Assembly: GCF_000005505.3 (NCBI RefSeq)
Contig: NC_016134.3
Location: 28,285,584-28,349,583, forward strand
Direction: 5' to 3'
Source of the DNA: Brachypodium distachyon
Lineage: Eukaryota > Streptophyta > Magnoliopsida > Poales > Poaceae
Length of the DNA: 64,000 nucleotides
Position numbers and translations under genes: made by a program. The notes beneath the pieces are model-generated. The model was not told the DNA's origin, made no database searches, and saw only the letters and a list, made by a program, of their open reading frames with translations. Positions 12,268 to 25,537 of this stretch are shown in pieces (positions within the stretch are counted from its first letter, which is position 1; every line of letters starts with the position of its first letter).

Positions 12268-12421
12268 AGCGTTCGACGGGCCCGAAAGCCCCGAACGCTC
12301 GCGTCAATTCTGGTTTACGTAAAGCTTGTGGGTTGGCGTATTCCACTAATCGCCCGCAATATAAACCCTACATCTCCAGCAATGGCGGGAACCCCAATTC
12401 CCCCTTCCCAGCCTTCCCGCC
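12268..12421 (+). promoter_or_regulatory. Promoter/leader of polymerase delta with E2F-like boxes
   Basis: An 8-base inverted repeat (AGCGTTCG at 12268-12275, CGAACGCT at 12292-12299) flanks a GC-rich loop. A TATA-like AATATAAACCC lies at about 12357-12367. GGCGGGAA (12384-12391) and its exact reverse complement TTCCCGCC (12414-12421) resemble E2F sites, though each misses the A/T of the strict consensus. E2F control of replication genes at S phase is well known in plants; its action here is inferred. Confidence 0.4.
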
Positions 12422-12468
12422 TCTCCAGTCCCCACCCACATCCCCTCTCCCACTCCCGCTCTACGGCG

Positions 12469-15400
12469 ATGAGCTCAGGCGGGCGCGGCGGCAAGCGGCG
12501 GACGGCGCCGCCCCAAGCGCCCTCCGCGGCGGCGGCGAAGCGGGCCCACCCCATGCCGACCACCGGCACCCCGCAGCCGCCGCCTCCGGCCCCGCCGGCC
12601 GCGACGGCGGAGGAGGAGGACATGATGGACGAGGACGTGTTCCTGGACGAGGCCATCCTGGCGGAGGACGAGGCGGCGCTTCTGCTGCTCGACCGCGACG
12701 AGGCCCTCGCCTCCCGCCTCTCCCGGTGGAAGCGGCCCGCCCTCCCCGCCGACCTCGTCTCCGGTTGCTCCCGCTCCGTTGGTACAGTCCCCTTACCTCC
12801 ACCCGCTCTTCGTCGATCTCGAGTCGGGTTAGTTTTGGTCCGCGAGAAATGCGTGACTGGGGGACAGATTGGGGGTTGCCGTGCTCTTAAGCAACTGTTA
12901 ACTGTATAGGTTTTGGTGTTTTTTGTTCACAATGCTGCTTTAATTGAATTGATTTGATGATGCCTGGCCTCGAGAACTCTCAAATTCGGGTTCCAGGTGG
13001 CTTTGTGCAGATGTGTGAAATTATTTTCCCCAAATCCCAACACTTACCAATACCGTTCCACAACTGGCCAGAATGGTCGCAATGTACCATTCCACCGCAG
13101 ATATCTCATTCTGTACCAACCCGCGCTCTTCCTGACTCTTGGCAATTCTACCAGAATTGTCCATTACTCTGATTCTGGGCAACATATAAAGCTAACAAAC
13201 ATGAAGGGGTAGTAGGGAATGGAGAAGTCGCCTTTGAATCGTTGCTTGCTCCTTGCCTTCGTGCTGCAGCTGCGAAGTCATGGGTTGTGCAATTACACCC
13301 ATCAATTAGGAACCTGGGTGAGCCATGGAGTCGCTGGAGAAGCTGCCCTTGGGAAAGGACAGCTTCTGGAGGGGATCACAATGTTCTGTTGGAAGGAAGA
13401 GAGCTAGAAGCGATCAACAAAGCTTTCTGAGGTGTGCCCGGAGTTGAAACGGAGTTGAATAGGAAGGTGGAGAACTAGGAATGATGGTTTTGGAATCTAG
13501 AAACCTTGATCTATCTATGGCAACAGCCTTTTCTTGGATATTGCAATTCAGTCGACATTTTTACTGATAGTTACAAATTATTCCTTGCACTGAATGTGTT
13601 CTATCATTTCGTACCTGGTTTTTTTTTTGCGAGGATCGTACCTGGGTTGTTTCCATGTCTGTTAGACCTTCTATTCATATGTAAAATAATAAATAAATCT
13701 GCAAAGACATACCTGAATTGTCTGTCACCAAAATACCTCACTCCAAAGGACACACCAGAATGGCCATCAGAATGTTATCGACAACTATATCTCAAGTGAA
13801 CAACACACACAAAGCAGAGTTGTGGTAACTAATCCAAAATCAGAGAGGCGGGAAAAGGAATTATAAAGTAGGGCTTGGGGCTGAATATTGCAAAGCCTAA
13901 TATGACCTATCCTTTGTGCAATCACAATCTGTGTGCCACCACCAAGGCTTTCAAACATACGGTTGTTCGGAAATGAACTTTAAATTATTGAATCATGAAC
14001 CTCATACATTATGCATGCTATGTTCAACGTCTCTTTGCCATTACACAAATAGTCGCTAAATGTAATTTCGATAAAGCTCTATGTTGGACATATAGCTTTA
14101 TCTTATTCTTGATGCTCTTTTCTTTTGTTGGATTTTCTAGCTTTTCAGCAGCTGGATATAGATTATGTTATTGGCGAGAGCCACAGAGAATTGCTCCCCA
14201 ACACTTCCGGACCTGCAGCTATAATCAGAATTTTTGGTGTCACCAAAGAAGGTTATTTGTTTCTATATTCAAATAATATTTTTCTTTATCATATTCAAAT
14301 AATATTTTTCTTTATCACATGCTTTTTTCTGATGTGTTATTCTATAATTTTATGTTTCTCAGGTCACAGTGTTTGCTGTCAGGTGCATGGATTTGAGCCA
14401 TATTTCTACATTAGCTGCCCATCAGGGATGGGTCCGGATGATATTTCACGCTTCCAGCAAGCACTTGAGGTTTTTTTTCTACTTTATATCCCATTCTATT
14501 TTAGTTGCCCCTTTCGTATAAACACGTTACTTTGCTGTACATTTTTCCTTATATGTTCTTCACTATGTACTACAGGTGAGGATGAAGGAATCAAATAGAA
14601 GTAGCAACGTGCCAAGGTTTGTGAAGAGAGTTGATCTTGTGCAGAAGCAGACAATTATGCATTACCAGACACAGAAATCTCAGTCTTTCCTCAAGATAGT
14701 AGTTGCCCTACCTACAATGGTTGCTAGTTGTCGCGGTTAGTGCTTGTCAATTGGCCTCGCTACTTTTTCCATTCAATGAATAACCTGTATAACCTAAAAA
14801 AACATTTTACATGGTTGGCAGTAAATTATTGTGTGAAATTTTGGCATTTACTTTGTGCCCACCATTTCTTTCTTTTTTTCAAGAGGTTGCGGCTAGCAGC
14901 ATCATCCCATTTTGCCAGCTTACCACAACTGCCATGTGTTTTTACATTATAGGCATCCTGGAACGGGGCATAACGATTGAAGGCTTTGGTTCGAAGAGTT
15001 TCCTGACATATGAAAGCAACATTCTTTTTGCCCTTCGCTTTATGATTGACTGCAACATTGTTGGTGGCAATTGGATTGAAGTTCCTCGTGGGAAGTATAG
15101 GAAAGCAGCTCGCATCATGTCGTATTGTCAACTAGAGCTGGATTGCATGTATCCTCCATAACTGAATGCATTCATCCTTATTTCTAAATCGCAATATCAT
15201 TCACTGGTTCTTTCCTTAAGACAACTAACAGATATTCCGATTTAGTAAGCCATGCTGCTGAAGGGGAATACTCTAAGATGGCCCCATTTCGCATATTAAG
15301 TTTTGACATAGAATGTGCTGGTCGCAAAGGGCACTTCCCAGAACCAACTCATGATCCTGTTATTCAGGTTTGTTTCATCATCCTCATGTTATGATACTTG

Positions 15401-18400
15401 ATTTCATTTAATTACAAATGCAAATGTATTTATGTGCATAATAACTTGCTTTTCTGGAGTACAATAGATAGCCAATTTACTGACGCTTCAAGGAGAAGCC
15501 CAACCTTTCGTACGGAATGTCATGACCCTTAAATCATGCTCACCTATTGTTGGAGTCGATGTGATGTCATTTGACACGGAGAGAGATATTCTACTTGCTT
15601 GGAGGGTGAGTGTACCTCATTCTGAGTTCACAGCCTCAGTTGAATTTACTTGATTTATGATTGCATATAAATATGACCTGTATCTATGGTTTAAAGAGCA
15701 GTTTGCATCTGTTTCTTTGTGTTTCCTTCTTCCAAAATCAAATATGTTGTCAGATGGCAGACAAGTAATTTATTAAGAACAACCTGATTCTGGTTTGGTA
15801 TTTTGCAGGATTTAATACGCGAGGCGGATCCTGATATTATAATTGGATACAATATCTGCAAATTTGATCTGCCCTATCTTATTGAGGTACAAGAGATTTC
15901 GTAAAGTTCACACGTTCTTACTCTTTAGACAACCTGGCAATTTTCTATACCTTAGTACAATACGGTTTCACACGTTTGCAGAGAGCTGAAGTTCTGAAGA
16001 TAGTGGAGTTTCCGCTACTTGGTCGAATCAGAAATAGCCGTGTTCGTGTCCGTGATACTACCTTCAACTCAAGGTTGCCTTTTGTGATTTAAGTCTTTTG
16101 TGCATTTTTTATTTGCTTGTTGTAGTCCATGCCAGTTCATCCATAGCACATTTTAGCCAATTAAGTGTTCAGGTATCTATTGTGGTAGACTGGTAGTCCA
16201 TTTACGGTCAAATAGCTGTGAAGTTCTCCAATTTTTATCTGGTTCTTTCCAGTGAGCCACTATATTGATGTTTCCTTTATTTTTTCTTGTGTGCTTACAC
16301 GTGCAGCCCATATTTTGTGTTCTGTTTGATTGTAGTGTTGCATAATTTCTGATTGCAGATGTAGCGATTTATGATCTGATCTAGCTGGCAGTATGCTAAG
16401 CATGCTCATTTGTCAGCAATGAGGACATATTATTGCTTGTGCAGAAGTTTCCAGATATTTTATCCATGTCTGGGGGCATATTTTTATGGTCATGCGTAGG
16501 CAACTTTTAGATTTGTAATCTGTGATGAGATCGTCGGATAATGCAGTATCCATTTTATCACTGGGGTCTCTGCAACAGTCTTTGAGGAGTAACAACTTGA
16601 TATTCCTGTTTACATAACATTGCAATGGAGGAGAATTAGGGAAAACACCATCACTGCGGATTTCACAACATTCTACAATTTTTTACCATGCCTTAATTAT
16701 CACATGTTAATGGTACAAGATCTCACGACTCTGCACAGTGCAGTGATGTATGATTTTGATGTGCAAATTTAGCAATTAGACATGTAAATTCAGTAATTTT
16801 CTAGTACTCCCTCCGTCCCATATTAAGTGCTGAAATATTACATGTATCTAGACGCATTTTACTATATAGATACGTCCATATTTAGACAAATTTAAGTCAC
16901 TTAATATGGGACTGAGGGAGTATTAGTTTTTTTGAGGAATTTTTTCTAGTATTCTCATTAAAAACAAAGTTGATGATGCATCTATTATACTTATCCAGGC
17001 AATATGGTGTGCGTGAAAGTAAAGATGTAACTGTGGAGGGAAGGGTACAATTTGATCTTCTGCAGGTTGTGATCTACTATTTTACGTAACAACTAGAGCA
17101 GTAGTTATTGCTATTATTCTTATCATATAACAGTATCTCATTCTTTATCTTTAATTTTTGCATGTGGACAGGCTGTGCAAAGGGATTACAAGCTGAGTTC
17201 TTATTCGCTGAACTCTGTATCTGCACATTTTCTTGGGGAGCAAGTAAGTCCAAGCATTTTAAGTGCCCTTAGTTGCTGTCAGCACACCCAAAGTATTTAT
17301 ACTCGTTTATACCAATATCATTCATACTCTTGTGTTCGATCAGTCCCTTTGTTATGGGCTAAATGGTTCATACAAGGGAGCATGGTCCCATTGGGCCTTT
17401 AGTACTCAGGAAAGCAATCAGATTTGAAGGTAAAGATTTAGGGGGAGAGTTATGCTTTTGTAAAGGAGATTGATTTAGTTAGGGAAATAGAGATAGAGTT
17501 TCTTAGGAACGTGAAGACCCTATTCTCATGGGATAAGCCGCATCACCTATATAAAGGGCGACCATGTAATTATTTGGATTAAGCAATGAAATAATCAAAA
17601 GTTCTGTAAGCCAGAGCATGTCTTCCACGTCATGGATGAGCCATGCCGGTTGGGATGAGTGCCCTATCTCCAGTCTTCAGACCTTCACCCTACCCAAACT
17701 GACGTTCAGCACACTCTTTGGATTGTATATGAAATCAATTTGATTTTACTAAAGTAACTTGAAGGTGTGCTAGCTCTCTAGTCTATCTGCTGCAAAGTTG
17801 CTTATCTAATGGATGGCTTTCTTCTAAATCTTTTGTTTACGAACAAGTCATTTTAGTATTTACTACTATATTTCTAGTAATATTTACATTGGATACTCTT
17901 TCTTTCTATTGTTATGAACAGAAAGAAGACGTTCATCATTCAATTATATCTGATCTTCAAAATGGGAACTCAGAGACACGAAGGCGGCTGGCAGTCTATT
18001 GCTTAAAGGTCAACCACACTGTTTTTTAAGTTATCTGCTATTAAACTGATGAACTGTTCTATGGCGTGTGCTGATTGAGTTGTTGCACTTTGTTCCACAT
18101 TTGTGATTGATCTTTGAGGTGGTTCCCCCTTTTCAAATGATGGCCTAGGTTCTTTGAAGTATTCAGACCAATTTGTCAAAGGAATACTTAGATGTTGTTA
18201 TCACACTTCTGATCATAAAATATGCACCTTGTGACCCGTGAATTGCAATTTTCTGTTTCACAGATATCATTTTCTTAGTGCACGTGCGGGTTTGGATGGC
18301 CAAATTACCATCAACCTAGAATTCTTAGTTGAGACTAAAACAAGATATTTATGATTTGGGCCAATACAATGTATTGATATATCTTATTTCTAATAATCTC

Positions 18401-21400
18401 CTTCACTTGAAAACTTACCTTGCATTATTTGCCTGATCACAATATGAGGTGTGCTTCAGAAATTTCCCAAGAAAGTTACATTGTTTGCCACAATGAATGA
18501 ATAATGGCTTGAAACATTTGCTCTCTAAATCTGGCCAGTAGGTCTGACGGTAGCTTAGTTGTAAGCTAGGAACTTAGGACGATACTTGCAAATGTCCTGT
18601 ACTATTTGTATCTTTGAGTCTATCACTTGCCTTTTCTGAAAGCGTGTCCCCCTACATGCTTTAACCCTTTCTATTACTGTAACCACAGGATGCTTACCTT
18701 CCGCAGAGACTCTTAGATAAATTGATGTACATCTACAACTACGTAGAGATGGCGAGGGTCACAGGGGTTCCCATTTCATTTCTGCTCTCGAGAGGACAGA
18801 GCATTAAGGTGACAACAACAGCAAATCCTGCCAACGGAAATTTTCCAGCCTATCATTAAACAAGAATTTCATTTGTTCTTCAGGTCCTCTCGCAGCTACT
18901 CAGGAAAGCAAAGCAAAGAAACCTTGTTATACCAAACATAAAGGGCCAAGGTTCTGGACAAGATACCTTTGAGGGTGCAACTGTAAGTTGATGGACATGA
19001 TCTGCATTTTCTTATTATTGTAATTTTTTTCTGGCATGCAGCAGCAGCAGCTATCACACTTATAAGATATATGTTTAACATGCCAGAAAAACTTCATACT
19101 GCACATTAATACCCTTTACACTACTTTCCTTGAAGTGACAGTACATATATTTACTGTGTAAGCCCAGGGAAGTTTCCAGACTGAAACTAAGTTATCATGA
19201 GTTATGCAGAAGTTATTGTTGATGCATGTGTAATGCATCTTTGTTGTTTACCAGAAACATATATTTGCGTGCACCGACTCTTTTTTCACCTGGGAAGTAA
19301 ATGCATCAATATTTTTTTCCTTCTCCATTTTTTTGAATGGGTCATGCATGAACAATATACCGCAAGGCGTGTTCGAGAAAAAAAATATAGTTTGATTTGC
19401 GCTCTATTATTCAATGATTCTTGTTTTTCCATAATTTAAGTTTCCCTTAAATTTTAGGTTTTGGAGGCAAGGGCTGGATTTTATGAGAAGCCCATTGCAA
19501 CTTTGGACTTTGCTTCTCTATATCCATCCATCATGATGGCACATAACCTATGCTACTGCACTCTGGTAAACATAATGCTTTTAATTTCTATGCTAATATC
19601 TGAAAAAACAATGCTATCTGAAAATTTGATTAACGAGTATTTACATGCTTTTTTAAGGTGCCCCCTGAGGATGTCCGTAAACTCAACTTGCCTCCAGAAA
19701 GCCTGTACAAAACCCCATCTGGTGAAATATTTGTGAAACCAGAACTGCAAAAGGTATTTCCATCCAGGCAAAGTTTAATTCCTATGAGATTATTGAAAAG
19801 TCTACACTACTGTAATAACTTTGTAAAAACAGTGATGGCTGTGTGCATCGATCGATGCAGAGGCCACTGGTACCACCTCCATTTTCTATTTTTTCTTGGT
19901 TCCTGGCATGGTAAAAGGTTTTCTTGACAGAACTAGTTTTTCATAACCAACAATCTGTCCCCAATATCAGGGTATACTTCCTGAAATCCTTGAAGAACTG
20001 TTGACTGCTCGAAAAAGAGCAAAAGCAGATCTGAAGGTATATTTCTCCCATGTTATTGCTGTGAGCCAAGATTGTACTCAAGATCTTTTACTTTTAAATG
20101 GTAGGTATTCATGCATACAGGTCTTTGATCCTACTTTTTCAGGAAGCAAAAGACCCATTTGAAAGGGCGGTTCTTGATGGTCGTCAGCTTGCCCTAAAAG
20201 TACATCTTCTTATCACTCTCAGTCCTCTCAAATCAGTGGTACATAAAATGCCCACTCCTTGAATCTTGACATCGTTTAATGGTTTTCTTTCAGATAAGTG
20301 CAAACTCAGTTTACGGTTTTACTGGAGCTACTGTTGGTCAATTGCCCTGTTTAGAGATTTCTTCAAGTGTGACAAGCTACGGTGAGAACATGTTTTATTT
20401 AATATACTCCACATATTGATTGTGCAGTATAGTATCCTAACAGGTTCTAAATATGATGAATTGTGTAACACTGAAGCAATTTGATTCCACAGGAAGACAG
20501 ATGATTGAGCATACAAAGAAGCTTGTTGAAGATAAATTCACAACACTTGGAGGCTATGAGCATAACGCAGAGGTGAATTATTGGTTGCCATATCTTGTAT
20601 TCTCGTGTTCTTATAAACTTGCTACATTTCATACTAACTTGCCTGCTTGAGTGCTCAACATTAGTAAGTCCTAATCCTTTAGTTAGCCATTTCCCATTGA
20701 TACCTCAGATATGAATTCTTGAGAGATACTGTATCAGATTCTAGCTGATGATTTACGTCTTAGCACTCTACCATGAACTTGAGGTTTCTTTCCTTGAACC
20801 AATGACTTATGGGTACAAAAACTTTAGGGTCTGCCACCAGACTACATTACTCCACCACTAACTTAAAAGGCCCTTTGTAGGATGTGAAGCGATGAGTTAT
20901 GGCTAGGGAAAATTTAGGAACTGCCCAGTCAGTTCCTTTTCTTGAAGTATTTGTCACTGCTAATGCCTTAATTCGTCTGGCACGCCAACCAAGGAAACAT
21001 TGGCCTCTGGTACGGTGCTGCTTGTATAACTATACAACAAGAGCTTTGGGTAGATATATCAGCACAATGTAGTGTCGGAACTATTTGCGAGGATAAAATA
21101 ACTGGGAATTATGAGCCATGCCCTTGCAAAGCTGGCAGCTTTGGGAAAAAGATACTGGTACTCAATGACGAGTGGGACCTGGACCCATGTGTCACTCTCA
21201 TAGCTGTGGTGTTCTATACAAAATGCAACTTTGCAGTGGCATGGCCCCAATATTCGCTATATTTTATATGCAACCAGCAAGCGCTTGACCTTCATATGGT
21301 ATCCTGCTCCCACACATTCCTAGATATCAGCATAAAATGATCATTTTCCTATCTGTATCCTTTTTCCTGCTTTACTGTTCCATTCATGTTCTTATAGTTG

Positions 21401-24389
21401 ACACAAATTCTTTGGGACATTCCAGGTGATTTATGGAGATACTGATTCTGTGATGGTACAGTTTGGTGTTTCGACAGTTGAGGACGCAATGAAATTGGGC
21501 AGAGAAGCTGCAGATTATATTAGTGGAACATTTATTAAGGTGATCCGAAGTACTTCTGAATGCTGTTGTTATTGACATAATATCGTAACAAAGTTTTGAG
21601 GGAAAACAGTGGGAAAAGATCCCACCGTATAATTTTATATTGATAAATAAGAAGTTTTGGAGATTATATAAGTAAATCAAGAAAGCACTCCCTCCGATCC
21701 ATAATAAGTGTCTTAGAGTTAGTACAACTTTGTACTAAGTTAGTACAAAATCTGAGACACTTATTATGGATCGGAGGGAGTAATAAATTACAAATTGTCA
21801 GCTATCTCTCTTAAAGTACTTCCTCTGTTCCTAAATTCTTGTCGTTGTTTTAGTACAAATTTGAACTAAAACAACGACGAGAATTTAGGAATGGAGGGAG
21901 TACATGGCAAGGCTTTCTTGCATGATGTACAAGGATGGCAACTTGGCAAGTCCACGCTTGTACTGGTGATTCCTTAAAGGATGCCCAATGCTCTTGAAGA
22001 TGAGATCATTTCTTGTAGACCAGATGCCCTGTTCTGCTTGTATAATGATATCCATATAAAATGGCTGGCCAGCCTGAAACTTAATATCTTGTAATGGCCC
22101 TATTTGGACACAGCTCTAATCCTTGTTCAACCTGTTCATCTTGTTTGAACTTGATTGTTCTTTTAGCTACATGCCTACATTGTTCACTTATCACTATCTT
22201 ACATTGTTCTTTTAGCACTATGTTTTGTTTTATAGAGCAAAGTTCCAAGGGTTGTAAAGGGTTCAAGAGGGTTGTGAAAGAGCCATAATCTACTGTTTAG
22301 GTTGTGCGCAAGGAATTGGTGGTCGGCTTTGCCAACTCGTTTCTCGCTTGTCGTTGTTGTTTCGTTGCCATTATTTAGGTTCTCTCTATGAGGTTCATCT
22401 ACTTTGTTCTTGGTAGCAGCATGCTTTTCTGTATCCCGCAGTATCAGATCAGATCTAGGTATTGCTATGCATAAGTACAGCATCAGAGTATAGCATGTTT
22501 GTTCCTGTAATAAATCCTAACCAAGTTTAAATCTGTATCTTCCTGCTCAAAGTTTGTAACCCATGTATCCAATTTTCTGAAATAATAACTTTGAAATGTT
22601 TTTTTTTGTTGATTTGACATCTGTCCTGCAGCCCATCAAGCTAGAGTTTGAAAAAGTCTATTTCCCATATCTGCTGATCAGCAAGAAGAGATATGCTGGT
22701 TTGTACTGGACAAATCCTGAGAAATTTGACAAAATGGATACAAAAGGTATTTCTTGTATTATTCGTCTGAGGTGTTATCCTACTTTCTTTCTTTAACGTT
22801 CGTTCTTTTACCTTTGCCTACAGGTATTGAAACAGTAAGAAGGGACAATTGTTTGTTGGTAAAGAACCTGGTAACCGAGTGCCTTCACAAAATACTAGTG
22901 GACCGAGATGTTCCCGGGGCAGTTCAATATGTTAAGAACACCATATCTGATCTATTAATGAACCGTGTGGACTTGTCACTTCTAGTTATAACAAAGGTGA
23001 ACTATTGTGCAATGTATCTATAAATGCGATAAAGCTTGAAATCCTCCTCTGGTTGCTAATGATGACTCTGATCTGCAGGGTCTGACTAAAACAGGAGAAG
23101 ACTATGCTGTAAAAGCTGCCCATGTAGAGCTTGCTGAGAGGATGCGGAAGGTACGAATGTTTGATGCTTTTTCTGAACGGTGCTTTTCTTTGTCCATTCC
23201 TTGAGACTATAGAGACGTAACTGACACTATTGAAATCAATCCTGGTTCTTTTGAGCAGAGGGATGCTGCTACTGCACCAACTGTTGGTGACCGTGTTCCT
23301 TATGTTATAATAAAAGCAGCAAAAGGGGCAAAGGTGAACTCATGTGGACTTGCTGTTGTGGAGTCATGATTTTCTTATGTGATCGCATCTGTTTTGATAC
23401 ACTTTCTGCATACAGGCATATGAGAAGTCAGAAGATCCTATTTATGTTCTGGATAATAACATACCAATAGATCCTCAATACTACCTTGAGAACCAAATTA
23501 GCAAAGTTTGTCCACAACACCTTTCTTGATATTCAAAGCTTCTCTTTCCCACTTCTAACAAATCATTTTTTTAATTGTCAGCCACTGTTGAGAATATTTG
23601 AACCAATTCTGAAGAACGCCAGCAGAGAACTGCTTCATGGAAGTCACACCAGAGCTGTTTCAATCTCAACTCCATCAAATAGCGGGATAATGAAATTTGC
23701 TAAGAAACAACTGACTTGCCTTGGATGCAAAGCTGTTATAAGGTAATTCTCCTTCTATGTTGCAAAAAAACCGGCACTTTGTTCTTCTCCTGTTGGACTT
23801 GTGAGCATTTGCTTTCAAATACAGTATTTAATATGGCCGTGCAGTTGCCCTATTATCGTAAAGGAGCTTTCACTATAATATCCCTCTTCTAGAACTAAAA
23901 TCATATTCCTACGACCTTGATGTAAAGCATTCTTTTAATTCTCAACCTGCAGTGGCCCCAATCAAACACTTTGCTCACATTGCAAGGGGAGAGAAGCAGA
24001 ATTATACTGCAAAACTGTAGCAAATGGTAGGACGTAAATCCTCTGAAATGTTTCTCATGTGCTAAGGTACTATCTCTCCAAGTGACTAATGACTGACTGG
24101 TTTATCTTTAACATCCATAGTTTCTGATCTGGAGATGCTCTTTGGGAAGCTATGGACACAGTGCCAAGAGTGCCAAGGCTCCCTACACCAGGATGTTCTC
24201 TGTACCAGGTTTGCAAATGCTTCAACGATTGCACATCACCACATTTCAATCTTTAAACTTAAACCACAAGCTTAAAACTCCTATTGGCGCAATCATCGCA
24301 GTCGGGACTGCCCTATTTTCTACCGGCGAAGAAAAGCGCAGAAAGACATGGCTGAAGCTAGGGTGCAGCTCGATCGCTGGGACTTCTGA
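12469..24389 (+). CDS. POLD1: DNA polymerase delta catalytic subunit
   Basis: Family B polymerase that makes the lagging strand and proofreads in the nucleus. I resolved 30 exons: 12469-12781, 14141-14251, 14363-14469, 14576-14735, 14953-15148, 15232-15367, 15468-15605, 15809-15886, 15982-16073, 16999-17065, 17172-17243, 17922-18008, 18689-18808, 18884-18982, 19458-19565, 19658-19753, 19971-20036, 20143-20199, 20294-20381, 20493-20572, 21426-21539, 22632-22746, 22824-22996, 23079-23150, 23259-23333, 23416-23505, 23582-23742, 23953-24026, 24121-24208, 24302-24389. All introns are GT-AG and the frame is kept, giving 1106 residues, about the plant length. Seen: exonuclease motif FDIE (Asp321, Glu323), [10 protein letters not shown] and YCLKDAYLP; polymerase motifs [10 protein letters not shown] (Asp609), [13 protein letters not shown] and YGDTDS (Asp762, Asp764); zinc module CLGC...CSHC (from 1016); iron-sulfur CysB CQEC...C..DC (from 1063). 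The start at 12469 gives the conserved [11 protein letters not shown]; an in-frame ATG at 12382 would add 29 residues. No lesion is seen. Confidence 0.97.
16807..16920. mobile_element. Stowaway MITE in polymerase delta intron 9
   Basis: A 114-base element with CTCCCTCCGTCCCATATTAAGT ends (left part shown) matched by the inverted right end, flanked by TA at 16805-16806 and 16921-16922. The closely related copy at 39135-39248 has the same length. Confidence 0.88.
17350..17713 (+). mobile_element. Probable solo LTR in polymerase delta intron 11
   Basis: A 364-base block begins TGTTATGGGC and ends GCACA. Flanks CCCTT (17345-17349) and CTCTT (17714-17718) could be a diverged 5-base duplication. 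Inside is a promoter-like CTATATAAAGGG followed by AATGAAATAA, the usual order of TATA box and polyadenylation signal in an LTR. Probably Copia-type; no internal domain remains. Confidence 0.45.
21688..21780. mobile_element. Stowaway MITE in polymerase delta intron 21 (first of two)
   Basis: A 93-base foldback with CTCCCTCCGATCCATAATAA ends that pair almost perfectly. TA follows on the right (21781-21782); the left flank is CA, so that duplication has mutated. Confidence 0.88.
21819..21900. mobile_element. Stowaway MITE in polymerase delta intron 21 (second of two)
   Basis: An 82-base foldback (left end CTTCCTCTGTTCCTAAATTC) with long paired arms and TA on both sides (21817-21818, 21901-21902). 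It is a different subfamily from its neighbour 38 bases away. Confidence 0.88.
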
Positions 24390-25537
24390 GTCCTCTCAGA
24401 AATCTGACAACTCGCGTTTTCTCTCTGACAACCCGCATTTCCATACGTGTTGCAAAAAGGCGTAATTGCGAGTGGCGTGCTGCTGCCAGATCATGTGATT
24501 GCATCATGATGCTATGGGCCAGCGTGATGACGATTAGTGGTCGCCCTTCTAGTCAGAATGGGCTTTGAGATAGGCTTGCTGTATGGTTCATCTGCATGCC
24601 GGATTAGTTGGCAGGGACTTTGTATCTCCTGCCATTGGCAGCAACAACCTTGGTAGATAGAATGATTGGTGTAGCGGTGAGCTGCTGACGTGTAAGGTAT
24701 AGCAGCTCATCTTGTAATTTGGTGAATTGTAACAAAGTGATGTTGTAACTTGCTGAGATTTTACACGTGGTCATGTCTGGCAAGTTTTCCTAATTTGTAT
24801 AGTAGTTCCACAACAGATAAAATCTGACCATTGTTTCAAGTACACCATTCATTAATCTTCGCCAAATTTGCATGTTATAAACTGACATTCATGCATGTTT
24901 TTTTCCTTATAAATTCGTTTTTAAACTTGGAAGTGCCTAGAGGCTGTCTTGTGTGTTGTATAAGTTGTGATTACATGGGGCTGAGCTGCGTAGCGCCAAG
25001 CTGCCAACCGGTCATCTTGTGAGGAGGGCGCGAATGAATTTGGTTTCGAGTTAAAGTCGTGGGCCGATGGGCCTTTCCAAACGCTACTGAAGTAGGCCTT
25101 AGGCCAGGAGTGTCTGGCTTTGTAGGGCAAGGGTTTGCGTAACGTTCGAATTACAGTACGCTGTGAGGTGACTGTGGCCTTCGTTATTGTTATATTCTTC
25201 CCTTCAGGGCCTTCACCCAGTGACCCAGATACCTAATTGCTTTGCGAATTCACATTTTGGTATTCTGTCAGTGTCAAAACAATGGATGACATGCTTTCAA
25301 AGTTAGAACTATAGATGTATATTCCCAATAGCATACATGGCACACAAATATCTATGCACACTCTCCTTCCTCACTGAGAAGGCAACAATGAGAAGAACAA
25401 CACAAACAACAACAACAACAACAACAAATATCTATGGACGCCATCATCTAGATTCAGTTATTTCCGCAACCTACATACCTGGTGACCTCGACGGATCATC
25501 CTCTCTTCCTATGTTAAATCCCAAGATCAAATGAAGG
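24390..25537. other. Convergent intergenic region between polymerase delta and PMT
   Basis: Holds the 3' untranslated regions of two convergent genes. There is an AAC trinucleotide run at 25404-25429. No other gene is seen. Confidence 0.5.

Noticed and set aside
12262..12468. Extending polymerase delta upstream to 12262
   Set aside because: The frame is open but the added residues are not conserved and cover the promoter; the family start at 12469 is preferred.
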